In this document: one piece after another, positions 52,870 through 63,467 of the stretch
Numbering within the stretch: the first letter of the stretch is position 1
Layout: each line of letters starts with the position of its first letter
Assembly (NCBI GenBank): GCA_020796225.1
Contig: CM036765.1
Coordinates: 2,360,228-2,424,227, forward strand
Source of the DNA: Arion vulgaris
Lineage: Eukaryota > Mollusca > Gastropoda > Stylommatophora > Arionidae
Direction: 5' to 3'
Length of the DNA stretch: 64,000 nucleotides
Notes under the pieces: generated by a model
Databases searched by the model: none
The model's input: only the letters and a program-made list of their open reading frames with translations
What the model was told of the DNA's origin: nothing
Position numbers and translations under genes: made by a program

Positions 52870-54090
52870 TGTTCTTCTTCTTTTGTCGTCACACTGCTAC
52901 CGGGTTGTTGCCCAGTGTCGTGGTTTTCTGTTTTTGTCTTGCGCTGTTCTGGTGGCTTGTGTGATTGTTATCTTTGCTCTTTCACAGGATTCTGCTAGGC
53001 CATCTAACCATCTTTTCCGTGGTCTTCCTCTTGCCTTCTTTCCCGATGTTCTGTTGTAGAAGACTCTGTATACTGTGGAGTTTGGATGCATTCTTATTAA
53101 GTGGCCAAACCACTTCATTCTTTGTTTATCTATGTAATTCAAGCACGGTTTTGTGCCAACTTTCTTTCTTATGCTGATGTTGGTGATTCTGTCTTTTCTT
53201 GTGTTGTTGGTAACTTTTGCAGGCAACGCATTTCACATGTAGTTATTTTTTGTGACTGCGCTCTGCTCAATGTCCATGTTTGGCTCTGGTAACACAAAGT
53301 AGGTATAAAAATGCTTTTGATCATATGTTGCTTAGCTGCCTGTGAAATTTTGGGTGCCTTAACAATGGGGCTAGCTGGTAGGTTACAGCATTTGCCTGTT
53401 GTACTCTAGCCTCTATCTCTCTATCCAGTTTTCCGTCTTCTGTGAATATGCTTCCTAAGTATTTCTTCTTCTTCTTTGCGTTCGTTCTTTACGACCAATT
53501 TTAATCACTCTTTGTGATATGTTTGATCTTTGCCAAGAACGTGTATACGTTGCACATTGGTTTGGTAGGCCCTAAACGCATAGACTTCTACAAATTTAGG
53601 ACACGTGCATCCGATTTCATCCAAACCTCCTTAGTCGCCTCTTACGACATGCGTGGCAGGTAACAATGGTTCTATTCTTTACATCCCAAATTTGGGCCCC
53701 GGCAACCACTCGGGCGGTTCCTAAGTATTTGAATTCTTTCACTTGGTTTATTTTAATGCCATTGACATGGATGTCTAGATTATTATGTTTTCTTCCCATA
53801 TTCATTATTTCTGTGTTAGTGTTGTTGATTTTCATGTCATGTTTTACACAATTTTTGTTCAAGGTGTCAATATGATGTTGTAGATCTTGTTCATTTTGAT
53901 GTATCAGGCACTGATCATCTGCAAACAACAGTTCATTTATTTCATCATTATCTGAATTTGACTCTTGAGTTATTTTATCCATATATGCAATAAAGAGTAG
54001 TGGTGAGAGGACACAACCTTGTCTAACACCTGATGTAATGGAGAACCAGTCGTCATACCTTCTGTTGTTCTTACAATCTATACGATCTGG
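52870..54090 (-). pseudogene. LINE-A copy interrupted by SINE-2
   Basis: The - strand encodes GVRQGCVLSPLLFIAYMDKI, NELLFADDQCLIHQNEQDLQ, INNTNTEIMNMGRKHNN and KEFKYLG, then after the SINE-2 insertion the tail KQRMKWFGHLIRMHPN and ARGRPRKRWLDGLAE. It ends in (GAA)n at 52870. Compared with the copy at 47815-50950 it lacks the 566-bp insertion and gives the empty site for it. Confidence 0.88.
53465..53717 (-). mobile_element. SINE-2, complete, with 13-bp target duplication
   Basis: TTCCTAAGTATTT occurs at 53452-53464 and 53718-53730, and LINE-A resumes on both sides. On the - strand the element starts CCGCCCGAGTGGTTGCCGG, where CCGAGTGGTT resembles a tRNA box A. It contains CATGTCGTAAGAGGCGACTA and ends in an (AAG)n tail. 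That tail resembles the (GAA)n tail of LINE-A, which may be its mobilising partner. Confidence 0.9.
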
Positions 54091-54213
54091 TGTTAGCGGA
54101 CATAATTAGTTATATTTATGAGTAGTTGTTTTTACAATAGTAAAAGTCTGTATAAAAATGTAAGGTCTGCTGTTACTGATAATTTAAATATTTTGTTTCC
54201 GTCTTTTTTTCAG

Positions 54214-54259
54214 AGATTCTCATTGAAGCCTTGTACCTAAGCCTTGACCCATACTATAG
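54214..54259 (+). CDS. PTGR1: PTGR1-like, coding exon 2
   Basis: Preceded by TTTTTTTCAG and followed by GTATGC. With the base carried over from exon 1 it encodes EILIEALYLSLDPYYR, the conserved 'LDPY.R' segment of prostaglandin reductases. Intron 1 is about 7.6 kb. Confidence 0.92.
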
Positions 54260-54299
54260 GTATGCATTTTATTACCTGTTATCTTGTTACTTTATGTTA

Positions 54300-54612
54300 T
54301 TTGATCGACATCATGGCACATTTGGCATTCCCATGCGTGCTCCATCCCCCACTGCAGTTGCCATTCCAAATTCCACTTGCTCACCGTACTCATGAGAAGT
54401 TTATTAGTATACCTTCTCTCTCTACCTCGAAGACTGCACTGTCTGACATGTCCAAAAACTGAACACTGAATTCTCGCAATCAGTCCAGTGTCACGTAAAT
54501 GAGCGAGCACCGAATTGATGATACTTCTGTCGATACTTCTGCCAAATTGTGTGGGGGCATTGTTTACAAGATCTATTATCCTATCACTTCTTGGTAAGCA
54601 AAGAACAGATTT
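54300..54612 (-). pseudogene. LINE C-terminal fragment with CxxC end
   Basis: A 107-codon open frame on the - strand encodes SIINSVLAHLRDTGLIARI, GHVRQCSLRGRERRYTN, and ends EHAWECQMCHDVDQIT. This is the linker and Cys tail after RNase H in LINEs such as 8473-8985. In intron 2 of PTGR1, antisense. Confidence 0.75.
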
Positions 54613-54719
54613 CAAATCAAAATAAAACCAGATGCAGTTTTCTTTCTATTATTATTTATTTCTTAAGAAAACCAGAGGGGAATATAACATAAAGGGCCCT
54701 TTCTTGGAACATGCAATGC

Positions 54720-54960
54720 AATCAAAGGATCAAGTACCATGCCGGTTGGCGTAGGTGATCGTGTCTCTCCACGTCTGTCTCTCTCTGGTACAATCCATCA
54801 ATTCTTGTCACCAAGCTAAGCCATTGCAGAACCACGATTTTAAGCCGTCCGGAATTTTGTACCTTTCTCTCTCTCTTCCCCTGTATTTTGCCTGTTGCAA
54901 CCAAATGTTCTAAACAGCCTCTTATAAGCAAAGAATAGTTAGGTCTAAAATACATGAAGA
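54720..54960 (-). pseudogene. LINE C-terminal fragment
   Basis: The - strand encodes GCLEHLVATGKIQGKRERK and, after changes, DVERHDHLRQPAW. This parallels EGLEHLVTTGKIQGR in the LINE ending at 23910. It is in PTGR1 intron 2. Confidence 0.75.
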
Positions 54961-55129
54961 AGAGATTTGGAGTTAATATATGTATATAAAACGGCTAATC
55001 ACACCGGTACTCTGTAGATTAATAAAATATCTGTTTCCTCTAACAATGTACTCGTGTCTGGCAGTTCCCATTCTTATCCCCACTGTTTTCACTCTGGATA
55101 GCGTTACAGATTGATAAATGTTTTCTATC

Positions 55130-55320
55130 TTGCTGGCCGAATGTGTTAGAGTGCAGCTCCCATGTGGGAGACCTGTGTTCAATTCACGGCAAGGTCAAGG
55201 ATTTTTGCTATTGTTGGTGTAAATGAAAATCCTAACAGAACATTTTGCTGTGAATGCACTAGCGATGCGATCATTAAATTCCTCAGGCTCTCGTCCCATT
55301 TGTCCTAAAAAACTGGTAAA
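55130..55320 (+). mobile_element. SINE-3 copy in PTGR1 intron 2
   Basis: The best head of the family: TGGCCGAATGTGTTAGAG (box A-like), TGTGTTCAATTCACGG (box B-like), then AATGAAAATCCTAACAGAAC and GATCATTAAATTCCTCAGG. Confidence 0.75.
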
Positions 55321-55455
55321 ATACTGTTGGTATTACCGACAGTAACGACAGTTGATTTGTTTTTTTAATAGTGTAAGCCATTCGTATTTTCTACAAATAT
55401 TTTATTGCTGAAAGATTTGATATCTAACTATAATATTTATTCTTTAATCTTATAG

Positions 55456-55500
55456 ATTGTTCCCAGTCAAAGATGGCCTTCCTGGAGAACAGGTCGCAAG
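55456..55500 (+). CDS. PTGR1: PTGR1-like, coding exon 3
   Basis: A 45-bp exon between ATCTTATAG and GTAAATT encoding LFPVKDGLPGEQVA, with split Arg codons at both ends. It corresponds to the 'G(Q/E)QVA' loop of the family. Confidence 0.9.
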
Positions 55501-55634
55501 GTAAATTGTTTTCTATTAAGTCATTTCTGGCTAGTTTTTCTTGTCAACAATTAGCTTCTAAGGGAGATTACCCGAAGAAGACAATAGTAAAAGAGTGTAG
55601 CTGTAAACAGGTTTGTATTTAAACCAATCGCATG

Positions 55635-55745
55635 ATTGTTGCCGGAGCCCGCAAAGGATAGTAACACTATGACATACAAGGCATATCATAAGAGGTGACT
55701 GAGGTAGGGGTCTAGGGAAGCTATCCTAGTAAATAAAAGTCATCG
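55635..55745 (+). mobile_element. SINE-2 fragment, 5' part
   Basis: It starts GTTGCCGGAGCCCGCAAAGG and continues ATAGTAACACTATGACATAC, ATAAGAGGTGACTGAGGTAG and GGAAGCTATCCTAGTAAAT. The 3' half is missing. An RNase H fragment follows directly. Confidence 0.75.
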
Positions 55746-55749
55746 CTTT

Positions 55750-55905
55750 TAATAATAGGAGAGGTCAGTGGCGCCTACACGACAACCACAAGTAGCTTGA
55801 CAATGGAGGTGCGGGCGGTGACGTGGTTGGCATCTCATGTCTTCTCTCCTGTTTTTATACTCAGTGACTCCATGAGTATGTTGACATCACTTTATCGTGT
55901 GCCGA
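55750..55905 (+). pseudogene. LINE RNase H fragment
   Basis: The + frame gives TTTSSLTMEVRAVTWLAS (second RNase H block, Glu) and VFILSDSMSML (third block, Asp). Both ends are cut. Confidence 0.7.
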
Positions 55906-56264
55906 CAGTTAATGTAAAGTATGGAACTAACACCGTATAACCCAATATACCTTGAGGGAGGATAAAAGGTTAATGAAAGAAACAGACAAAGCAATAAGTG
56001 ACTGACTACTAGGATTGAAACAGAGTTTAAGTATTAGGGGAAGACATAAAACTGCATACCGTAAAAGATCATAACCACCTAATCAGACAAAAATGTCAGA
56101 CAATGATCTTCAGAGCCTGAACTGGATCAAAAAGAAGAAATCGCATGTCTAACTATCTATATCCTCTTCCTGTCCTGTTTGAAATATATAACTGCCACAT
56201 GAGGTTTCCATTGTTTTCATTCTGCCACCTTTCTACCAATTGTTTTCCACATCGGGGAAACTCA

Positions 56265-56370
56265 CTTTACATGGGAGATGTGTAGTGCTAGTAACTCACT
56301 TTACATGGGAGATTTGTAAAATCAACAGTGCTTCTAGTAACTCCCTTTACATGGAAGATCTGTAGTGCTA
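56265..56370. repeat. Short interspersed 35-bp repeats, 3 copies
   Basis: CTTTACATGG(G/A)AGAT(G/T/C)TG occurs at 56269, 56301 and 56345, with TAGTGCTAGTAACTC between. It lies just upstream of exon 4. Confidence 0.8.
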
Positions 56371-56418
56371 GTGATGCTTGTGGTAAATTGAAATTCCCAT
56401 AAATGTTTTCTTTTACAG

Positions 56419-56604
56419 AATTATTGAAAGTAAAGCCCCAGGATTTCCAAAGGGTGCATTGGTTTGTGCTCATGTTGGTTGGAGGTCAAAGTCAGTTATT
56501 GATGTCAACAAACCATTAGGTTTTGTTGGTATCAAGGTTGAGTTGATTGATGAAGTACTAGGTTTATCTCCATCTTTGTGGATTGGTGCCATTGGCATGC
56601 CGGG
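56419..56604 (+). CDS. PTGR1: PTGR1-like, coding exon 4
   Basis: Flanked by TCTTTTACAG and GTAAGT. It encodes IIESKAPGFPKGALVCAHVG, then WRSKSVIDVN and SLWIGAIGMPG, matching the end of the catalytic GroES-like domain and the 'G(T/A)xGMPG' motif. The final Gly codon is split (phase 2). Confidence 0.93.
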
Positions 56605-56694
56605 GTAAGTTGGTACAAGTCTCGGAACATGTTTTAGTTAGATGTAGGAACCATAATTATGTCAGTGTCCATGTTTATCTATAACAAAATGTAG

Positions 56695-56790
56695 TTAGTG
56701 TCGTAAGTTGAAAGTGAAAAGGGTATAAAGGCAAAGGATTTACTTCATTGCATTGGGTTCCCCATTTAGCTTCGCCCCTCTTATATGCAA
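56695..56790 (-). mobile_element. SINE-4 tail fragment
   Basis: The reverse complement has ATGGGGAACCCAATGCAATG, AAGTAAATCCTTTGCC and TATACCCTTTTCAC, as in 8986-9075 and 52245-52495. Confidence 0.5.
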
Positions 56791-56792
56791 CA

Positions 56793-57232
56793 AGTCACTG
56801 TCAAGTAAGGTCAGAATGTTATATGCAACAAGTCACTGTCAAGTAAGGTCAGAATGTTATATGCAACAAGTCACTGTCAAGTAAGGTCAGAATGTTATAT
56901 GCAACAAGTCACTGTCAAGTAAGGTCAGAATGTTATATGCAACAAGTCACTGTCAAGTAAGGTCAGAATGTTATATGCAACAAGTCACTGTCAAGTAAGG
57001 TCAGAATGTTATATGCAACAAGTCACTGTCAAGTAAGGTCAGAATGTTATATGCAACAAGTCACTGTCAAGTAAGGTCAGAATGTTATATGCAACAAGTC
57101 ACTGTCAAGTGAGGTCAGAATGTTATATGCAACAAGTCACTGTCAAGTAAGGTCAGAATGTTATATGCAACAAGTCACTGTCAAGTAAGGTCAGAATGTT
57201 ATATGCAACAAGTCACTGTCAAGTAAGGTCAG
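56793..57232. repeat. 38-bp tandem array, about 11.5 copies
   Basis: Units read ATATGCAACAAGTCACTGTC then AAGTAAGGTCAGAATGTT. Copies are almost identical (one GTGAGG variant). The last unit runs without a gap into LINE coding sequence at GTCAGAATGAGAGTTATTC. Confidence 0.97.
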
Positions 57233-57660
57233 AATGAGAGTTATTCAGTGCTACATAGAGACAATACGGACGTACGGATGCGAGTCATGGACAGTAAACA
57301 ATAGATTTAAAAAATCTCTGGAGATCACAGAAATGTGGTGTTACAGAAGAATGATGAAAATCCCATTGACTGCTAAAATGATGAATGAGGAGATTTTGAA
57401 TGAAGCCAAGACACAGAGAAAACTTATTATCAATATAAGAAAGAGGCAATCATCATTTTTCGAACATGTGATGAGAAGGACAGGTTTAGGATACATTGTG
57501 ACAACCTTTAAAATCAAGGGGAAATGAGACAGAGAGAGGGAAAATTTTCAACAGCCTGACTGCTCAGCCTGAGCATCAATATCTGAGATGATATCAAACA
57601 CCAGGTATAGAGATTTGTGGAGATCCATGATCGCCTACACCTGCCGGATGATGATGATAT
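57233..57660 (+). pseudogene. LINE C-terminal fragment abutting the array
   Basis: The + strand encodes MRVIQCYIETIRTYGCESWT, ITEMWCYRRMMKIPLTAK, NIRKRQSSFFEHVMRRTG and a broken tail (DLWRSMIAYTC-like). It is the same family as 23202-23910, and ends in a short GATGATGATAT tail. It is in PTGR1 intron 4, sense. Confidence 0.82.
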
Positions 57661-57673
57661 GTATTAGGGTAAT

Positions 57674-59735
57674 AGCCGTCCATCGCAAGCGATGATGACA
57701 ACAATCTCAGACGTGTGCTGTTGCACCTCTCTGGTGTGTGCGGAGGTGACTGTAGAGTCCAATCCTAGAACAGAATCCCCGACCACAGGTGGGGCATACA
57801 TGATCAAGGTTAGACATGTGCGTGTTGTGTGCTCTGTCTTTTCGCGCTGCTCGTTTTCTCTGTGACTCAACAATACGATGATTCTCAGCTATTCGGGTTC
57901 CTCTTTGTTGTTACAGCGCCACATTTGGCGATCTTGCGCAAGGGATTCCCAGCACGTATTGTCTATATCAAACATTTCAGAGACACTTTAAGAGTGTCTT
58001 TAAAGCGTTTTTCTGTCCACCAGCTAAACGTCTGCCCCTTCAAGCTCGCCATACATCAACTGTTTTGGGATGCGTTTATCAGGCATCCGAGCAACGTGAC
58101 CGACCCATCTCACTTGGGCCTTCTGCAACAGGGTGTTGACGCTTGGGATCTTTGCTCTTGTGAGGACTTCGCTGTCTGGAATTTTGTCCTGCTAGTTTAT
58201 TTTTAGTATTCTGCGTAGACAGCTTGTGTGGAAATGGTTTAATTTTCTTGCGTGTCTGCTATACACTGTCCATGTCTCGCTTGCGTACAGCAGCGTGGTT
58301 AGCACTATGGCCTGGTAAACTTTCAGCTTTGTGACTATGCTTATCCCTTCCGTTCCCACACAGTGACACGTAACCTTCCGAACGCAGCACTGGATTTGGA
58401 TATCCTATTGTTGACCTCAGAATCTATATTTGCCGATCTGGATAGGAGGCTGCCAAGATAAGCAAAGTTGTCCGTTGACTGGAGACGCTGGTGTTTAATG
58501 TTGATGACTGGATCGTAATACTGTTCTCTAGGGGCGGGCTGGAACATGACCTCTGTTTTTTGGTGTTAATGGTGAGGCCAAACCTATCACAGGCCATTGA
58601 GAACTTGTCCATGTAAGTCTGCATTTCTTCCGCAGAGTTGGTAGCGAGGGCGCAGTCATCAGCAAACAAAAGGTTTGAGATAGTTGATTCTTTTACCTTG
58701 GTGAAGGATTTTAACCTCCGAAGATTGAATAGATTACCGTCTGTCCTGTATCTAATCTTTACCCCATGTTCGTCGCCTTCCCAAAAGACATCGTGAGCAT
58801 GGCAGCAAACATCATGCTGAAGAGTGTTGGGGCCAGTACACAGCCCTGTTTGACGCCGTTGGTGACATTCCGACAGCTCCCCTTCATCAAGTACACGTGC
58901 CATCATGCCCTCGTGAAACTGTTGGACGATCTTGATGAATTTCACTGGGCATCCAAATTTGTCCATGATTTTCCATAGACCCTCTCTGTTGACCGTGTCG
59001 AAAGCCTTTGTCAGATCGACAAAGACCATGTAAAGGTTACGGTGCTGCTCTTGGCATTTTTCCTGTAATTGTCGAGCAGCAAATATCATATCTGCTGTTC
59101 CACGACCTGATCTGAAGCCACATTGGGTCTCAGGGAGTAAGTCCTGTTCCAGGTGATCGATTAATCGATTGAGTAGGACTCTGGCCAGTATTTTGCCAGC
59201 AATTGACAGGGAGGAGATCCCCTGTGATTATCGTAGGCCTGGCGGTTTCCTTTCCGCTTGTACAGGTGCACAATAGTGACATCCTTTAGTTCCTGTGGCA
59301 CACGTTCGTTGCACCAAATGGATGTAAATAACTCTGTCAATTTTAACATCAGCATGGGCCCTCCTTCTTTGTAGACTTCGGTTGGTATTGAGTCCGCACC
59401 CGGTGCCTTCCCCCTGGACATCTGGCTTGTTGCCTTCTTGACCTCTTCTAGGGTAGGTGGAATATCAAGCTTGGCATTGATTGGGACCTGGGGCATGCGC
59501 TCTATGGCTTCATAACATATAGTGGATGGATGGTTAAGGACAGAACGGAAGTGTTCTGCCCAGCGGTTTAGTATCTGAGGCTTGTCAATTATTAGCCTTG
59601 CTCCATCTGCATCGAGTATAGGGGTGGGGTGAGACTGTTGAGGGCCGTAAACAGTTTTTAGGACATCGTAGAAGCGTTTGGAATCATGTCTGTCTGCATA
59701 TATCTGGATTTCATCAGATTTTTGCTTAGCCAGGT
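57674..59735 (-). mobile_element. 5'-truncated LINE with C-terminal C2H2 finger and 13-bp target duplication
   Basis: GTATTAGGGTAAT occurs at 57661-57673 and 59736-59748, bounding a 2.06-kb insertion. On the - strand: SDEIQIYADRHDSKRFYDVL, PTLEEVKKATSQMSRGKAPG, KDVTIVHLYKRKGNRQAYDN, NLYMVFVDLTKAFDTVNREG (RT motif A with Asp), SNLLFADDCALATNSAEEM (catalytic FADD), DNFAYLGSLLSRS, and near the end (57713-57796) CPTCGRGFCSRIGLYSHLRTH, a CxxC-12-HxxxH zinc finger. Four or more frameshifts break it (near 59220, 59090, 58880 and 58560). It is in PTGR1 intron 4, antisense. Confidence 0.92.
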
Positions 59736-59879
59736 GTATTAGGGTAATTGACGGTTTGTTATAGGGCGATTGATTGATATTGTTACTACCATACTATGAT
59801 ACATTGCAGATAGTGATGGTCATACATCAAACGTATACATATAACACATATCGTATTTTTTGGTAGTTACTGGTTTAAT

Positions 59880-60052
59880 AATCATAGGTTACATGACATA
59901 TTATATCATAGGTTACATGACATATTATATCATAGGTTACATGACATATTATATCATAGGTTACATGACATATTATATCATAGGTTACTTGACATATTAT
60001 ATCATAGGTTACATGACATATTATATCATAGGTTACATGACATATTATATGA
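59880..60052. repeat. 24-bp tandem repeat, about 7 copies
   Basis: Units read ATCATAGGTTACATGACATA then TTAT. Confidence 0.96.
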
Positions 60053-60539
60053 ATACCTCAGTTATTGATCTGTTCCGTGGCTATCCTATGTCTAACCATC
60101 CTAGCTATTCCTTCTATTGATACACATATCTGTCTAACTACCATGGTTCCTACAGGTCTCTTACTTGTCACTCCTTATCACCTAGCGGTCGTAGTTAACT
60201 TACGTCAAACTAATTATGTTCTAGTTTTTTGCAATACTCCTATCATAATGTGCAGTCTTTGGTATGCAACTGTCTTCTGTACTATTCTCATCATCTTTCT
60301 TCTGTGTTGTCGTCAACTGTATACCATCCCAGTATAGAAGGATAGCCATATCTTTCCACAAATGTTAGCTATATCCTTCTACAGATATATAGCAGTTAGG
60401 ATACTCTAATATCAACCTCCATATATAGAGAGTAAAATAGAATATATACTCATAGGTAAAGCCTCCCTATATAGCATGTACAATACTCCAGTATCTGATC
60501 CATAGCTACTGCTTTGTCATATGACTTCAAGTTGACTAA

Positions 60540-60812
<273 letters not shown>

Positions 60813-60879
60813 TAATGTTACTTGTTGCAGTTTTATCATCCCTGTGTTTTGCAACCTCTTTCTTCATAATCATCAAGTA

Positions 60880-61090
60880 GCTTGTCCCTTCCAGAACTTG
60901 CCTCCCATGACAGCGGTCCTGAAAAACTCTCTGTTCTGTGCAAGTTGACCGTCATCAGCAGCTGTCATTCTCAGATCGTCAATGACATCTTGCGTCCATC
61001 ATTTTCTTTTCTAGGTCTTCTTTTTTTCTTTCTTCTTCCAGGCAACCATTCCTCTCTCTAACATTTTATTTTCTAGTACGGCACTGCATG
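60880..61090 (-). pseudogene. LINE C-terminal fragment
   Basis: The - strand encodes SAVLENKMLERGMVAWKKK, then after a shift DVIDDLRMTAADDGQLAQ and REFFRTAVMGGKFWKGQAT. This is a GKRxxGRPRxxW-type tail region, decayed. PTGR1 intron 5. Confidence 0.7.
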
Positions 61091-61204
61091 TCCGTCTTGG
61101 ATGTATCTCAGAATATATTTACTTTTTCCTTGCTTTTTAATGTTCTTTACATAGCAACTCAACTTCCTACTTTAATTCAAGGCTTGTTCAGCAAGCATTT
61201 GTTC

Positions 61205-62125
61205 GTTTTCCCTGTCCATGATATTTCAATACTCTCTGTCCATGACTATTCTAGGTACTTCTTTTTTGTCCATGATATTTCTAACACTCTTCTGTCCATG
61301 ATATTCTAAGTACTCTTCTGTCCATGATATTCTAAGTACTCTTCTGTCCATGATATCTTCTTTCGTGTCTCACTTGATTGGGATTTAGATACACTAGTGT
61401 GTGGCATCTTTTTCTCAAGTCTGCATACTGATTTCCAGGATATTCTAAGTATTTCTGTTCCTGTTTCTAGACTCTCTTCCTGCAGTAAGTTTTGCACTCT
61501 CGTGATAGTGTCTAGTACTTCTTACTGTCGTGCTAAATCTAAGACCGCATATATCTGTACCGTAGAATCCATTATCCATTCCGATTTGAGTGGTCTTGAC
61601 CATGTTATCGCCTTCGACCCTGTGATCGTTTTCTGCACATGTTTCAGGTGATCTAGCTCTTCTGCACATGCATGATTCAACAAACTCCTCCTTAGTCTCT
61701 TTACTACATGTGGGTAAAGGGGTTCTATTCTTACGTCCACCAATGTTGAGCTGCAACACTTTCAGGGTCGTTGTCATGATATTCTAAGTACTCTTTTCAT
61801 GATATTCTAATCATCTTCTGTCCATGAGTATTCTAAGTACTGCATCTGTCCAGGGAATTCTAATATTTCTGTCATGTATTTAGTTTCTGTCCATGATATT
61901 TAATATCTTCTGTCCATGATATTCTAGTACTCTCTCCATGATATTCTAAGTTCTTCTGTCCATGATATTCTAGTACTCTTCTGTCCAGATATTCACATCT
62001 CTGTCATGATATTCTAGTACTCTTCTGTCCATATATTTGGTATCTCTGTCCATGATATTCTAGCATGGCTACTTTCTGTCCATGATATTCTAAGTACCTC
62101 TTCGTCCAGATATTCTAAGCCTTTC
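61205..62125. repeat. Degenerate 26-bp repeat, two blocks
   Basis: Units carry TTCTGTCCATGATATTCTAA then GTACTC. The blocks are about 61205-61350 and 61775-62125. The second block is unusually ragged, with many one- and two-base losses, unlike the near-perfect arrays elsewhere. Confidence 0.85.
61410..61780 (-). pseudogene. Possible LINE endonuclease start (relic)
   Basis: The - strand begins TTTLKVLQLNIGG, which resembles the first endonuclease motif (LxxLQxNI.G). It continues in another frame with KRLRRSLLNHACAEELDHL. No further motif was found, so this is a weak call. Confidence 0.3.
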
Positions 62126-62203
62126 TTCCTGATAAATAAGTACTATTTTCTGATTAAGTTAATTGTCTAATTATCATCACCTGTTTTTGAATTTATTTTT
62201 CAG

Positions 62204-62339
62204 GTTTTTGTTGTCATTGTTGCAGCTCTAAGAAAATGCAAGTTTATCGAGAGATTGGTTGACATGCTATCAACTATAAGAAGGAAAATATTTATCAGCT
62301 CTGACAAATTCAATGGAACTTGACTATATTTATGACAAT
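62204..62339 (+). CDS. PTGR1: PTGR1-like, coding exon 6 (reading frame disrupted as written)
   Basis: Good splice sites surround it (TTATTTTTCAG and GTGAGT), and position and content fit the Rossmann-fold exon. Conserved pieces are present but in different frames: KCKFIE in one, HAINYKKENIYQ in the next, and LDYIYDN in another. Read straight through from exon 5 it meets TGA at about 62322. At least three small deletions would explain this. The immediately preceding repeat block is similarly ragged, so assembly error is as likely as a real lesion. Confidence 0.75.
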
Positions 62340-62869
62340 GTGAGTTTTGTTATATGGAAGTGAATAATGCATTGACAGGAAATTTGTACATATCCTCATC
62401 ATTTATCCTCTGGCTGTCCAGGGATTTCACATTCTTCTGAAAACCACATCGCTGTAGTTTTCAATCTTATTGTTATCACAAGGGTTAATCATGACTTTTA
62501 TTTTTTTGACATGGGGCTATTATCCCTCTGGAAAATACTAGCTTTATTAATCTTTACAACCATAACATTCTTCATTGGTTGTAGGCCTTCTTCAACTGTG
62601 GCTAAAGGCTAAGAGAGCATAGGGATAAATGATATAATAGATTAAGTTAACTGTCTAATATGAATTCAGTTGCTGTTTAATTACATCTTTTCTGGTCTTT
62701 GTTTTCCAAATTGTTCTTCAATCTCCAAAAGAAAAGTTCATTAGAAAAAATTAAATAAAATTCCAAAATATCATTAAATTTCAATTACATGTGAACCTCA
62801 GCATGGCTGGGTAGAGTTTGTGCACTGCATGTGAGTCTTCCTGTTAACAAAGAGATCGAGTAGACATGG

Positions 62870-62925
62870 CTACTCTTGAAGTGCAATGATGATGGTCCTA
62901 TCAATCAATCAATCTTCAACCTCTG
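62870..62925 (+). mobile_element. LINE 3' end with ATCA tail
   Basis: TGAAGTGCAATGATGATGGTC is followed by CTATCAATCAATCAATC. The first part matches the 3' end of the RNase H-bearing LINE (GAAGTGCAGTGATGATGATC in the 87-bp array). The complement of the same end lies at 44108-44160. Confidence 0.55.
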
Positions 62926-62937
62926 AAGCAGATATGT

Positions 62938-63081
62938 TTAACTCCTCGGGGACCAAATGCCACACTACATGGCTTTGGGTTTGGTGCCTGTTTACCAGGA
63001 GCCACACTAAATGGCGTTTTTTATTTTAGAAACAAATGGCTTGTAAAAATGTGGCTTTTGTCCTGGCACTGGAAGAGTTAA
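62938..63081. mobile_element. Small TTAA-flanked inverted-repeat element (piggyBac-type MITE)
   Basis: TTAA borders both ends (62938-62941 and 63078-63081). The left end TTAACTCCTCGGGGACCAAA and the reverse complement of the right end TTAACTCTTCCAGTGCCAGG align as imperfect terminal inverted repeats. The whole is 144 bp and has no ORF. Confidence 0.65.
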
Positions 63082-63364
63082 TTCTTCATAGCTATTCTAG
63101 ATCTTTTAACACTACATAATTTCTTGTTGTTATACAACTTTTCTGATGTTGCATGTGCAGTAAAAGTAATGTAAAATTTGGGTTCTCTTTAGAACACAAA
63201 ACTGGGACCTAGAAATGTGAAGTGACTGGCACTTCATACCCTAAGATTGGAAAAAGCACAGGAAATTTAATATTTTATATAACTGTTTCCATAACATAAA
63301 ATTAATCTTGGATGTTAAAATTTAAAATTCCAAAATATTTATCTGCTAATTGTACCATCATCAG

Positions 63365-63467
63365 GTTGGGGGAGAGATTCGTGACACAGTTTACAGCAAA
63401 CTCAGAGAAAAGGGACGTGTTCTTGTCTGTGGCCAGATTTCTGCATACAACGAGCCTCAAGATAAAG
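63365..63467 (+). CDS. PTGR1: PTGR1-like, coding exon 7
   Basis: Preceded by ATCATCAG and followed by GTGACT. It encodes VGGEIRDTVYSKLREKGRV then LVCGQISAYNEPQDK, matching 'DNVGGE..............R...CG.IS.YN' of the family. With exon 6 it restores the junction DN-VGGE. The gene continues beyond the window. Confidence 0.93.

Noticed and set aside
52802..53059. Small Cys/Leu-rich membrane-like ORFs on the + strand (also 47759-48249)
   Set aside because: They are antisense shadows of the LINE-A C-terminal coding sequence and occur identically in both copies.
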